From the NCBI GenBank assembly GCA_916610825.1, contig OU744447.1:28036561-28100560 (forward strand): DNA of 64,000 bases, read 5' to 3'. This document shows positions 14,165-26,170 of the stretch, piece by piece (the first letter of the stretch is position 1; every line of letters starts with the position of its first letter). The DNA comes from Haliclystus octoradiatus. Lineage: Eukaryota; Cnidaria; Staurozoa; Stauromedusae; Haliclystidae. The notes beneath the pieces are model-generated. The model had not been told where the DNA came from and did not search any database. It saw nothing but the letters and a program-made list of their open reading frames with translations. The position numbers and the translations under genes are program-made.

Positions 14165-17100
14165 TATTCAGATTCAAACTGTAATTCTACACAAGAGCAT
14201 TTTATTTGTGACGTTATACCTACTTCAGAAATGGTTAATTGCTTATATTGTTATATGATTAATTTCAAACGAAGATATTCAGAATTGCCAGAAAATTCTA
14301 CACATGAACGTTGTCATTGTGACCTCATACTATAATCGAAACAGTTAAATGCTTATAACTGTGTCTGTGACGTCATAGCTACTTTAAAACAGTTTGATGC
14401 TGATATTGCTAACTTACTTATATAGAATCGTTTCATAACTAGAATATTCAGATTCAAATACCTCCTTCAGAAATGAGTAATTGCTTATATTGCTAGTTAT
14501 AGTTATCCGATTAATTTCAAACTAGTGTATACGGAATCGCTATAAAATTCTACACAAGAACATTGTAATTGTGACATCATAACTATAATCTAAATAGTTA
14601 AATGCGTATAATTGTGTTTGTGACGACATAGCTACTTTAAAACAGTTCGATGCTTTGATTGCAAATCTATTTATCTCGATTCGTTTCATAACTACAATAT
14701 TCAGATTCAAACTGTAATTCTACACAAGAGCATTTTATTTGTGACGTCATACCTACTTCAGAAATGGTTAATTGCTTATATTGCTAGTTATTGTTATATG
14801 ATTAATTTCAAACGAAGATATTCAGAATTGCCAGAAAATTCTACACATGAACGTTGTCATTGTGACCTCATACTATAATCGAAACAGTTAAATGCTTATA
14901 ACTGTGTCTGTGACGTCATAGCTACTTTAAAACAGTTTGATGCTGATATTGCTAACTTACTTATATAGAATCGTTTCATAACTAGAATATTCAGATTCAA
15001 ACTAATTTTCTAAACAATAGCATTTTATTTGTGACGTCATACCTACTACAGAAATGAGTAATTGCTTATATTGCTAGTTATTGTTATCCGATTAATTTGA
15101 ATCAAAGATAATCGGAATCACTATAAAATTCTACACAAGAACATTGTAATTGTGACATCATAACTATATACTAAACAATTAAATGCTTATAATCGTGTTT
15201 GTGACGTCATAGCTACTTTAAAACAGTTTTATGCTTAGATTGCAAATCTATTTATATCGAATCGTTTTATAACTGGAATATTCAGATTCAAAATAAAATT
15301 AAAAAACAAGAGAATTCTATTTGTGACGTCATACCTATTTCAGAAATGAGTAATTGCTTATATTGCTAACCTATTTTTAAAGAATCGTTTTATAATTTGA
15401 ATATTCAGATTCGCCATATAATTTTCCAAAAGCATTTTATTTGTGACGTCATACCTCCTTCAGAAATGAGTAATTGCTTATATTGCTAGTTATAGTTATC
15501 CGATTAATTTCAAACTAGTGTATACGGAATCGCTATAAAATTCTACGCAAGAAAACTGTAATTGTGACATCATAACTATAATCTAAATAGTTGAATGCGT
15601 ATAATTGTGTTTGTGACGACATAGCTACTTTAAAACAGTTCAATGCTTTGATTTATTTATATCGAATCGATTCATACCTACAATATTCAGATTCAAACTA
15701 AAATTCTGAACAAGAGCATTTTATTTGTGACGTCATACCTACTTCAGAAATAGTTAATTACTTATATTGCTAGTTATGGTTATCCGATTAATTTGAAACA
15801 AAGATATTCAGAATTGCCAGAAAATTCTACACATGAACGTTGTCATTGTGACCTCATACTATAATCGAAACAGTTAAATGCTTATAACTGTGTCTGTGAC
15901 GTCATAGCTACTTTAAAACAGTTTGATGCTGATATTGCTAACTTACTTATATAGAATCGTTTCATAACTAGAATATTCAGATTCAAACTAATTTTCTAAA
16001 CAATAGCATTTTATTTGTGACGTCATACCTACTACAGAAATGAGTAATTGCTTATATTGGTAGTTATTGTTATCCGATTAATTTGAATCAAAGATAATCG
16101 GAATCGCTATAAAATTCTACACAAGAACATTGTAATTGTGACATCATAACTATATACTAAACAATTAAATGCTTATAATCGTGTTTGTGACGTCATAGCT
16201 ACTTTAAAACAGTTTTATGCTTAGATTGAAAATCTATTTATATCGAATCGTTTTATAACTAGAATATTCAGATTCAAAATAAAATTCTACACAACAGAAT
16301 TTTATTTGTGACTTCAAACCTATTTCAGAAATGAGTAATTGCTTATATTGCTAACCTATTTTTAAAGAATCGTTTTATAATTTGAATATTCAGATTCGCC
16401 ATAAAATTTTACAAAAGAGCATTTTATTTGTGACGTCATACCTTCTTCAGAAATGAGTAATTGCTTATATTGCTAGTTATAGTTATCCGATTAATTTCAA
16501 ACTAGTGTATAAGGAATCGCTATAAAATTCTACACAAGAACATTGTAATTGTAACATCATAACTATATTCTAAACAATTAATTGCTTATAATCGTGTTTG
16601 TGACGTCATATATACTTTAAACAGTTTTATGCTTAGATTGCAAATCTATTTATATCGAATAGTTTTATAACTAGGATATTCAGATTCAAAATAAAATTCT
16701 ACACAAGAGAATATTATTTGTGACATCATACCTACTTCAGAAATGAGTAATTGCTTATATTGCTAGTTATAGTTATCCGATTAATTTCAAACTAGTGTAT
16801 ACGGAATCGCTATAAAATTCTACACAAGAACATTGTAATTGTAACATCATAACTATATTCTAAACAATTAATTGCTTATAATCGTGTTTGTGACGTCATA
16901 TATACTTTAAACAGTTTTATGCTTAGATTGCAAATCTACTTATATCGAATCGTTTTATAACTAGAATATTCAGATTCAAAATAAAATTCTACACAAGAGA
17001 ATTCTATTTGTGACGTCATACCTATTTCAGAAATGAGTAATTGCTTATATTGCTAACCTATTTTTAAAGAATCGTTTTATAATTTGAATATTCAGATTCG

Positions 17101-17369
17101 CCATAAAATTTTCCAAAAGCATTTTATTTGTGACGTCATACCTCCTTCAGAAATGAGTAATTGCTTATATTGCTAGTTATAGTTATCCGATTAATTTCAA
17201 ACTAGTGTATACGGAATCGCTATAAAATTCTACACAAGAACATTGTAATTGTGACATCATAACTATAATCTAAATAGTTGAATGCGTATAATTGTATTTG
17301 TGACGACATAGCTACTTTAAAACAGTTCGATGCTTTGATTGCAAATCTATTTATATCGATTCGTTTCAT
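13911..17369. repeat. 3459-bp super-repeat, copy 1
   Basis: It starts with the 254-bp inverted segment and continues as type-B satellite. The next copies of the segment start at 17370 and 23686. Shared marks downstream of the insert are GACGTTATAC, a 10-bp deletion (missing GCTAGTTATT before the TATGATTAATT stretch) and a deletion junction CAAATACCTCC at 14455. The middle part (about 15297-16200) does not match copy 2. It instead matches 12371-13300 at an offset of about 2927 bp, so this copy is a mosaic. Confidence 0.85.
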
Positions 17370-17623
17370 ATAAATAGATTAACAATCTAAGCATAAAACT
17401 GTTTTAAAGTAGCTATGACGTCACAAACACGATTATAAGCATTTAATTGTTTAGTATATAGTTATGATGTCACAATTACAATGTTCTTGTGTAGAGTTTT
17501 ATAGCGATTCCGATTATCTTTGATTCAAATTAATCGGATAACAATAACTAGCAATATAAGCAATTACTCATTTCTGTAGTAGGTATGACGTCACAAATAA
17601 AATGCTATTGTTTAGAAAATTAG
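17370..17623 (-). repeat. 254-bp inverted satellite segment, copy 2
   Basis: Same length, junctions and private changes as copy 1 (for example GTGTAGAGTTTTAT and GATTAACAATC), 3459 bp away. Identity of both junctions shows amplification of a single original event. Confidence 0.9.
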
Positions 17624-20320
17624 TATTCAGATTCAAACTGTAATTCTACACAAGAGCATTTTATTTGTGACGTTATACCTACTTCAGAAATGGTTAATTG
17701 CTTATATTGTTGTATGATTAATTTCAAACGAAGATATTCAGAATTGCCAGAAAATTCTACACATGAACGTTGTCATTGTGACCTCATACTATAATCGAAA
17801 CAGTTAAATGCTTATAACTGTGTCTGTGACGTCATAGCTACTTTAAAACAGTTTGATGCTGATATTGCTAACTTACTTATATAGAATCGTTTCATAACTA
17901 GAATATTCAGATTCAAATACCTCCTTCAGAAATGAGTAATTGCTTATATTGCTAGTTATAGTTATCCGATTAATTTCAAACTAGTGTATACGGAATCGCT
18001 ATAAAATTCTACACAAGAACATTGTAATTGTGACATCATAACTATAATCTAAATAGTTAAATGCGTATAATTGTGTTTGTGACGACATAGCTACTTTAAA
18101 ACAGTTCGATGCTTTGATTGCAAATCTATTTATCTCGATTCGTTTCATAACTACAATATTCAGATTCAAACTGTAATTCTACACAAGAGCATTTTATTTG
18201 TGACGTCATACCTACTTCAGAAATGGTTAATTGCTTATATTGCTAGTTATTGTTATATGATTAATTTCAAACGAAGATATTCAGAATTGCCAGAAAATTC
18301 TACACATGAACGTTGTCATTGTGACCTCATACTATAATCGAAACAGTTAAATGCTTATAACTGTGTCTGTGACGTCATAGCTACTTTAAAACAGTTTGAT
18401 GCTGATATTGCTAACTTACTTATATAGAATCGTTTCATAACTAGAATATTCAGATTCAAACTAATTTTCTAAACAATAGCATTTTATTTGTGACGTCATA
18501 CCTACTACAGAAATGAGTAATTGCTTATATTGCTAGTTATTGTTATCCGATTAATTTGAATCAAAGATAATCGGAATCACTATAAAATTCTACACAAGAA
18601 CATTGTAATTGTGACATCATAACTATATACTAAACAATTAAATGCTTATAATCGTGTTTGTGACGTCATAGCTACTTTAAAACAGTTTTATGCTTAGATT
18701 GCAAATCTATTTATATCGAATCGTTTTATAACTGGAATATTCAGATTCAAAATAAAATTCTACACAACAGAATTTTATTTGTGACTTCAAACCTATTTCA
18801 GAAATGAGTAATTGCTTATATTGCTAACCTATTTTTAAAGAATCGTTTTATAATTTGAATATTCAGATTCGCCATAAAATTTTACAAAAGAGCATTTTAT
18901 TTGTGACGTCATACCTTCTTCAGAAATGAGTAATTGCTTATATTGCTAGTTATAGTTATCCGATTAATTTCAAACTAGTGTATACGGAATCGCTATAAAA
19001 TTCTACACAAGAACATTGTAATTGTAACATCATAACTATTTACTAAACAATTAAATGCTTATAATCGTGTTTGTGACGTCATAGCTACTTTAAAACAGTT
19101 TTATGCTTTGATTTATTTATATCGAATCGATTCATACCTACCATATTCAGATTCAAACTAAAATTCTGAACAAGAGCATTTTATTTGTGACGTCATACCT
19201 ACTTCAGAAATGGTTAATTACTTATATTGCTAGTTATGGTTATCCGATTAATTTGAAACAAAGATATTCGGAATCGCTATAAAATTCTACACAAGAACAT
19301 TGTAATTGTGACATCATAACTATTTACTAAACAATTAAATGCTTATAATCGTGTTTGTGACGTCATAGCTACTTTAAAACAGTTTTATGCTTAGATTGCA
19401 AATCTATTTATATCGAATAGTTTTATAACTAGGATATTCAGATTCAAAATAAAATTCTACACAAGAGAATATTATTTGTGACATCATACCTACTTCAGAA
19501 ATGAGTAATTGCTTATATTGCTAGTTATAGTTATCCGATTAATTTCAAACTAGTGTATACGGAATAGCTATAAAATTCTACACAAGAACATTGTAATTGT
19601 AACATCAAAACTATATTCTAAACAATTAATTGCTTATAATCGTGTTTGTGACGTCATATATACTTTAAACAGTTTTATGCTTAGATTGCAAATCTACTTA
19701 TATCGAATCGTTTTATAACTAGAATATTCAGATTCAAAATAAAATTCTACACAAGAGAATTCTATTTGTGACGTCATACCTATTTCAGAAATGAGTAATT
19801 GCTTATATTGCTAACCTATTTTTAAAGAATCGTTTTATAATTTGAATATTCAGATTCGCCATAAAATTTTACAAAAGAGCATTTTATTTGTGACGTCATA
19901 CCTTCTTCAGAAATGAGTAATTGCTTATATTGCTAGTTATAGTTATCCGATTAATTTCAAACTAGTGTATAAGGAATCGCTATAAAATTCTACACAAGAA
20001 CATTGTAATTGTAACATCATAACTATATTCTAAACAATTAATTGCTTATAATCGTGTTTGTGACGTCATATATACTTTAAACAGTTTTATGCTTAGATTG
20101 CAAATCTATTTATATCGAATAGTTTTATAACTAGGATATTCAGATTCAAAATAAAATTCTACACAAGAGAATATTATTTGTGACATCATACCTACTTCAG
20201 AAATGAGTAATTGCTTATATTGCTAGTTATAGTTATCCGATTAATTTCAAACTAGTGTATACGGAATCGCTATAAAATTCTACACAAGAACATTGTAATT
20301 GTAACATCATAACTATATTC

Positions 20321-20327
20321 TAAACAA
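20321..20327. repeat. Target-site duplication TAAACAA, left of LINE-1
   Basis: TAAACAA precedes the element and is repeated at 23177-23183. The uninterrupted paralogue at 16861 has a single TAAACAATTAATTGC, confirming the duplication. The first T of the right copy could also belong to the GAT tail, so the duplication is 6-7 bp. Confidence 0.8.
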
Positions 20328-20328
20328 G

Positions 20329-22985
20329 CAAGGTATATTAATTTATGTTAAGTTAGGTTTTATTTATTCTATTAATACTATTTACAATAATTTCAATTTA
20401 ATGAGCGGAACCATAGAATTACAAATTCCACGTACCCGTCAGAAACTATTAGTTACTTGTATATATAGACACCCTCAATCCCCCGTAAGTTATTTAGATG
20501 AATTTTCAAATTTTTTAAGCTTTGTAGATAGCAATAATGTAAATAGTGTAATTTTAGGAGATTTTAATATAAATATGATAGATACTAATTCTTCGCTAAC
20601 TAAAAAACTAAACTCAATCCTAACTGATAACAATTTTAATCAACACATAAAATCACCCACGCGTATTACAGACACATCATCAACTTGTATAGACCTAGCA
20701 ATTTCCAATTTAGATACTAATTTTGTGAGTGGTGTTACATTGGCACGAGTAGCTGACCACCAAATGAATTTTTTCATTCTCAAATGCACTTCTAGACCTT
20801 CACAAAATACACACAAACTAACATTGACACGCAACTATAAATCACTCGACGCTAATTTATTAAATTCAGCAATTAATCTAACAAATTGGGATTTTTTTAA
20901 TCTATTCCCAGATGTCAATGACTGCTACTACGCTTGGCAGGCTGTTTTCAACACAATCGTCAACGAATTTGCACCATTGAAACAAATTAGAATAAAACAA
21001 AAAAAAACTAATATTTATCTAGATTCCCATGCCAAAGACCTACGAAATAAAAGAGACAACTATTATAAGCTATTTATCCAATCAAATAATCCACAATATT
21101 TAAACCTGTACAAATCAACTAGAAATCAATTTACAAATTACTTTAGAAAATGTAAACGAACCTTTTACTGCAAAAACATAGTAGAAAGTAGAGGCCACCC
21201 TAAGCAAATGTGGAAATTTTTAAAACAAATTTTACCTAACAAAAATAATAGCATTAATGTAAATAATATAACTGTAAATAATCAACTAATCACAGATAAA
21301 AATGTCATTGCAAATGAATTTAATACTTATTTCTTGAACATTGCTAATAAATTATCCTCCCTTATTCCTTTAACAGATCTAAATCCAATACATATTACCA
21401 GACAATTCATAAACACTATAACCAACACCAGTAACCTTACTAACAAATTCCAACTTGAAGCTATCACAGAATATGATATCCTTCAGTTAATAAAAAACTT
21501 ACCTGCCAAACGGTCAGTTGGTATTGATCATTTAGAAACCAAACTAATAAAACTAACAGCCTCAAGCATAGCACCAGCACTAACAAAAATATTTAATTTA
21601 TCTCTAAAAAGCGGAAATTTTCCAGAATCCTTCAAAACTGGGAAAGTCTGCCCCCTTCACAAATGCGAATCTGTTCTTGAAAGAAGCAATTACCGCCCAA
21701 TATCTGTTTTGCCTGTACTTTCTAAATTATTAGAGAAAATAGTTCACGAGCAATTTAATTATTATTTATCTACTAACAACTTATTAACACCTTACCAATT
21801 TGGTTTCAGAAAAAAGTACTGTACAGCTTCAAGTGTACTAAATTTTACAGAGTTCTCTTTTGAAAACATCTCAAAACATAAAAATATAGGTGTGGTAAGT
21901 ATAGATTTGAAGAAAGCTTTTGACACGGTTGATCATTTGATACTGTTAGACAAACTTAAATTATATGGTAGCGATGAATGTAGCTTAAATTTTTTTAAAA
22001 CTTATTTAATAGGTAGAAATCAAACTGTAAATATAAATAATACAAACTCTGATCTAGGTGAAATTAAATATGGCGTTCCGCAAGGGTCAATACTGGGACC
22101 ACTGCTATTCTTGATCTATATTAACGATGTATCTAAAGTTGTAAATAAATGTAAAATAACCTATATGCTGATGATACCTTATTGTACATAGCCGATAAAG
22201 ACCCCGAGATCATTAAAAATTCACTTTCCTCTGATGTAAATAGTATTTATTCATGGCTAAACGCTAATAAACTAACTTTAAATGTACATAAAACCAACTG
22301 TATGCTAATCGGAACAAAACAGAAAATAAATAGATACGAACCTTTACAATTAGAATCTAACAACGAAAACGGAATCATACATAATGCACCACTAATTAAT
22401 TATTTAGGAGTCCGCATTGATCCAACACTATCCTTCGATCAGCATATCGAAGCAATGATAAAGAAAATAAATAGAGGCCTAGCAGTACTAAAATTTGCAC
22501 GGAAGTTTATCCCACAATATACAGCAAAGATGATCTTCAACACCATAGTCTTGCCACATTTCGACTACTGCGCTGTCGTATGGGGGAATTGTAAAAAACA
22601 ACACATCGATCGCCTCCAGAGACTACAAAACAGAGGAATGAGGGTCATTCTCCGCTGTAATTATCGAACTCATGTCTCAGACATGCTCAACCAACTTGGT
22701 TGGCTACCAGTCAGAGACAGACTAACTACACAACAGCTAATATTCACACATAAACTAAAATTCAATTTAGCTCCTCCCTTGCTCTCCAATTTGTTTCAAA
22801 AACCACACTCCATTAGAACACGTGCACATTCCCACAATGACATCTACATTGAGTCAAGCCATAGACACTCATTCAAGTATGCTGGTGCTCATAAGTGGAA
22901 TGACCTTCCGTCTGAGATGAAGATTGTTGCTAGTGGAACCAGTTTTAAGCATCTTCTCAAGAAGCAATTGCATAGCAAATCGTGA
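20329..22985 (+). pseudogene. Broken LINE-1 ORF: partial endonuclease plus reverse transcriptase
   Basis: The reading frame is open from the truncation point at 20329, so the ATG at 20401 is an internal methionine and not a true start. It equals residue 200 of the LINE-2 protein. The fragment keeps GDFNIN and ADHQMN of the AP endonuclease but lacks the N-terminal part with the TETW glutamate, so the nuclease should be inactive. The reverse transcriptase has SIDLKKAFDTVD (Asp codon at 21904) and GVPQGSILGPLLF. One base is missing near 22159-22161 relative to LINE-2; the first frame then runs to a stop at 22189-22191. The catalytic YADD (22164-22175) lies in the next frame, which continues to a stop at 22983-22985. 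Motif FGFRKNHST of LINE-2 is altered to FGFRKKYCT. It cannot make a working protein. Confidence 0.93.
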
Positions 22986-23146
22986 CAAATTTTCTTTTTT
23001 TAGCCATAGACTTTATTGTAAATATTATCTATATACCAACTATAAACCTTACCTTTTATACTTATCGTGTACACATGTACACATATATATTATATTTGTT
23101 TCAATCAGTCCTGTGAAAAAAAGCTCCTGTAGCTTATCAGGTTCTG
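22986..23146 (+). other. LINE-1 3' UTR with terminal hairpin
   Basis: Non-coding, AT-rich. Near the end, CCTG (23110-23113) can pair with CAGG (23138-23141), and AAGCT (23121-23125) with AGCTT (23131-23135) around a 5-base loop. LINE-2 has the same two-part stem with different but still pairing bases. By analogy with L2-type LINEs, whose 3' stem-loop is bound by the reverse transcriptase, this is probably the RNA recognition element; that is inference. Confidence 0.7.
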
Positions 23147-23152
23147 AATAAA
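23147..23152 (+). terminator. LINE-1 polyadenylation signal AATAAA
   Basis: AATAAA within TTCTGAATAAATGATG, identical in position and context in LINE-2 (57184-57189), directly ahead of the trinucleotide tail. Confidence 0.65.
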
Positions 23153-23177
23153 TGATGATGATGATGATGATGATGAT
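23152..23177 (+). repeat. (ATG)n microsatellite tail of LINE-1
   Basis: About 8.7 ATG units form the 3' end in place of a poly(A) tail. LINE-2 has the same tail with about 11.7 units, so the repeat belongs to the element. The last T is shared with the target duplication. Confidence 0.9.
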
Positions 23178-23183
23178 AAACAA
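23177..23183. repeat. Target-site duplication TAAACAA, right of LINE-1
   Basis: Second copy of the 7-bp duplication at 20321-20327; satellite continues in register from here. Confidence 0.8.
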
Positions 23184-23685
23184 TTAATTGCTTATAATCG
23201 TGTTTGTGACGTCATATATACTTTAAACAGTTTTATGCTTAGATTGCAAATCTACTTATATCGAATCGTTTTATAACTAGAATATTCAGATTCAAAATAA
23301 AATTCTACACAAGAGAATTCTATTTGTGACGTCATACCTATTTCAGAAATGAGTAATTGCTTATATTGCTAACCTATTTTTAAAGAATCGTTTTATAATT
23401 TGAATATTCAGATTCGCCATAAAATTTTCCAAAAGCATTTTATTTGTGACGTCATACCTCCTTCAGAAATGAGTAATTGCTTATATTGCTAGTTATAGTT
23501 ATCCGATTAATTTCAAACTAGTGTATACGGAATCGCTATAAAATTCTACACAAGAACATTGTAATTGTGACATCATAACTATAATCTAAATAGTTGAATG
23601 CGTATAATTGTATTTGTGACGACATAGCTACTTTAAAACAGTTCGATGCTTTGATTGCAAATCTATTTATATCGATTCGTTTCAT

Positions 23686-23939
23686 ATAAATAGATTAACA
23701 ATCTAAGCATAAAACTGTTTTAAAGTAGCTATGACGTCACAAACACGATTATAAGCATTTAATTGTTTAGTATATAGTTATGATGTCACAATTACAATGT
23801 TCTTGTGTAGAGTTTTATAGCGATTCCGATTATCTTTGATTCAAATTAATCGGATAACAATAACTAGCAATATAAGCAATTACTCATTTCTGTAGTAGGT
23901 ATGACGTCACAAATAAAATGCTATTGTTTAGAAAATTAG
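23686..23939 (-). repeat. 254-bp inverted satellite segment, copy 3
   Basis: Identical junctions to copies 1 and 2, followed by the same GACGTTATAC and 10-bp deletion marks. Confidence 0.9.
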
Positions 23940-26170
23940 TATTCAGATTCAAACTGTAATTCTACACAAGAGCATTTTATTTGTGACGTTATACCTACTT
24001 CAGAAATGGTTAATTGCTTATATTGTTATATGATTAATTTCAAACGAAGATATTCAGAATTGCCAGAAAATTCTACACATGAACGTTGTCATTGTGACCT
24101 CATACTATAATCGAAACAGTTAAATGCTTATAACTGTGTCTGTGACGTCATAGCTACTTTAAAACAGTTTGATGCTGATATTGCTAACTTACTTATATAG
24201 AATCGTTTCATAACTAGAATATTCAGATTCAAATACCTCCTTCAGAAATGAGTAATTGCTTATATTGCTAGTTATAGTTATCCGATTAATTTCAAACTAG
24301 TGTATACGGAATCGCTATAAAATTCTACACAAGAAAATTGTAATTGTGACATCATAACTATAATCTAAATAGTTGAATGCGTATAATTGTGTTTGTGACG
24401 ACATAGCTACTTTAAAACAGTTCGATGCTTTGATTGCAAATCTATTTATCTCGATTCGTTTCATAACTACAATATTCAGATTCAAACTGTAATTCTACAC
24501 AAGAGCATTTTATTTGTGACGTCATACCTACTTCAGAAATGGTTAATTGCTTATATTGCTAGTTATTGTTATATGATTAATTTCAAACGAAGATATTCAG
24601 AATTGCCAGAAAATTCTACACATGAACGTTGTCATTGTGACCTCATACTATAATCGAAACAGTTAAATGCTTATAACTGTGTCTGTGACGTCATAGCTAC
24701 TTTAAAACAGTTTGATGCTGATATTGCTAACTTACTTATATAGAATCGTTTCATAACTAGAATATTCAGATTCAAACTAATTTTCTAAACAATAGCATTT
24801 TATTTGTGACGTCATACCTACTACAGAAATGAGTAATTGCTTATATTGCTAGTTATTGTTATCCGATTAATTTGAATCAAAGATAATCGGAATCACTATA
24901 AAATTCTACACAAGAACATTGTAATTGTGACATCATAACTATATACTAAACAATTAAATGCTTATAATCGTGTTTGTGACGTCATAGCTACTTTAAAACA
25001 GTTTTATGCTTGGATTGCAAATCTATTTATATCGAATCGTTTTATAACTGGAATATTCAGATTCAAAATAAAATTCTACACAACAGAATTTTATTTGTGA
25101 CTTCAAACCTATTTCAGAAATGAGTAATTGCTTATATTGCTAACCTATTTTTAAAGAATCGTTTTATAATTTGAATATTCAGATTCGCCATAAAATTTTA
25201 CAAAAGAGCATTTTATTTGTGACGTCATACCTTCTTCAGAAATGAGTAATTGCTTATATTGCTAGTTATAGTTATCCGATTAATTTCAAACTAGTGTATA
25301 CGGAATCGCTATAAAATTCTACACAAGAACATTGTAATTGTAACATCATAACTATTTACTAAACAATTAAATGCTTATAATCGTGTTTGTGACGTCATAG
25401 CTACTTTAAAACAGTTTTATGCTTTGATTTATTTATATCGAATCGATTCATACCTACCATATTCAGATTCAAACTAAAATTCTGAACAAGAGCATTTTAT
25501 TTGTGACGTCATACCTACTTCAGAAATGGTTAATTACTTATATTGCTAGTTATGGTTATCCGATTAATTTGAAACAAAGATATTCGGAATCGCTATAAAA
25601 TTCTACACAAGAACATTGTAATTGTGACATCATAACTATTTACTAAACAATTAAATGCTTATAATCGTGTTTGTGACGTCATAGCTACTTTAAAACAGTT
25701 TTATGCTTAGATTGCAAATCTATTTATATCGAATAGTTTTATAACTAGGATATTCAGATTCAAAATAAAATTCTACACAAGAGAATATTATTTGTGACAT
25801 CATACCTACTTCAGAAATGAGTAATTGCTTATATTGCTAGTTATAGTTATCCGATTAATTTCAAACTAGTGTATACGGAATAGCTATAAAATTCTACACA
25901 AGAACATTGTAATTGTAACATCAAAACTATATTCTAAACAATTAATTGCTTATAATCGTGTTTGTGACGTCATATATACTTTAAACAGTTTTATGCTTAG
26001 ATTGCAAATCTACTTATATCGAATCGTTTTATAACTAGAATATTCAGATTCAAAATAAAATTCTACACAAGAGAATTCTATTTGTGACGTCATACCTATT
26101 TCAGAAATGAGTAATTGCTTATATTGCTAACCTATTTTTAAAGAATCGTTTTATAATTTGAATATTCAGA
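23686..26170. repeat. 3459-bp super-repeat, copy 3 (partial)
   Basis: Tracks copy 2 at a constant 6316-bp offset: CAAATACCTCC at 24230 against 17914, and GGAATAGCTA at 25877 against 19561. Homology breaks at about 26170, where TTTTCCAAAAGCATT replaces the TTTTACAAAAGAGCATT of copy 2, marking a switch to another unit type. Confidence 0.8.

Larger units (their letters stand above)
20328..23176 (+). mobile_element. LINE-1: 5'-truncated, frameshifted APE-type non-LTR retrotransposon
   Basis: A 2849-bp non-satellite insertion carrying part of an endonuclease, a reverse transcriptase, a short 3' UTR, AATAAA and an (ATG)n tail. Its first bases align with LINE-2 at about 54402, so roughly the first 1.4 kb relative to LINE-2 is missing, as expected from incomplete target-primed reverse transcription. 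A 7-bp target duplication flanks it. It is absent from the other two copies of the 3459-bp super-repeat, so it either inserted after amplification or was not spread with it. It is related to LINE-2 but clearly diverged, hence a different subfamily or an older copy. Confidence 0.95.
17370..23685. repeat. 3459-bp super-repeat, copy 2, interrupted by LINE-1
   Basis: Inverted segment, GACGTTATAC and the CAAATACCTCC junction (17914) recur 3459 bp after copy 1. The distance to copy 3 is 6316 bp, which equals about one 3459-bp period plus the 2849-bp LINE-1 and its 7-bp target duplication. One TATATTG stretch has TGTATGATT in place of TATATGATT, a private change. The satellite resumes in phase at 23177. 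Confidence 0.85.

Noticed and set aside
22924-23151. 75-codon open frame overlapping the end of LINE-1
   Set aside because: It overlaps the real RT C-terminus in another frame and runs through the 3' UTR and hairpin; no counterpart in LINE-2.
20328-23176. Full-length LINE-1 starting at the ATG at 20401
   Set aside because: The frame is open upstream to the insertion junction and aligns with LINE-2 residues 176-199, so the ATG is internal and the element is 5'-truncated.
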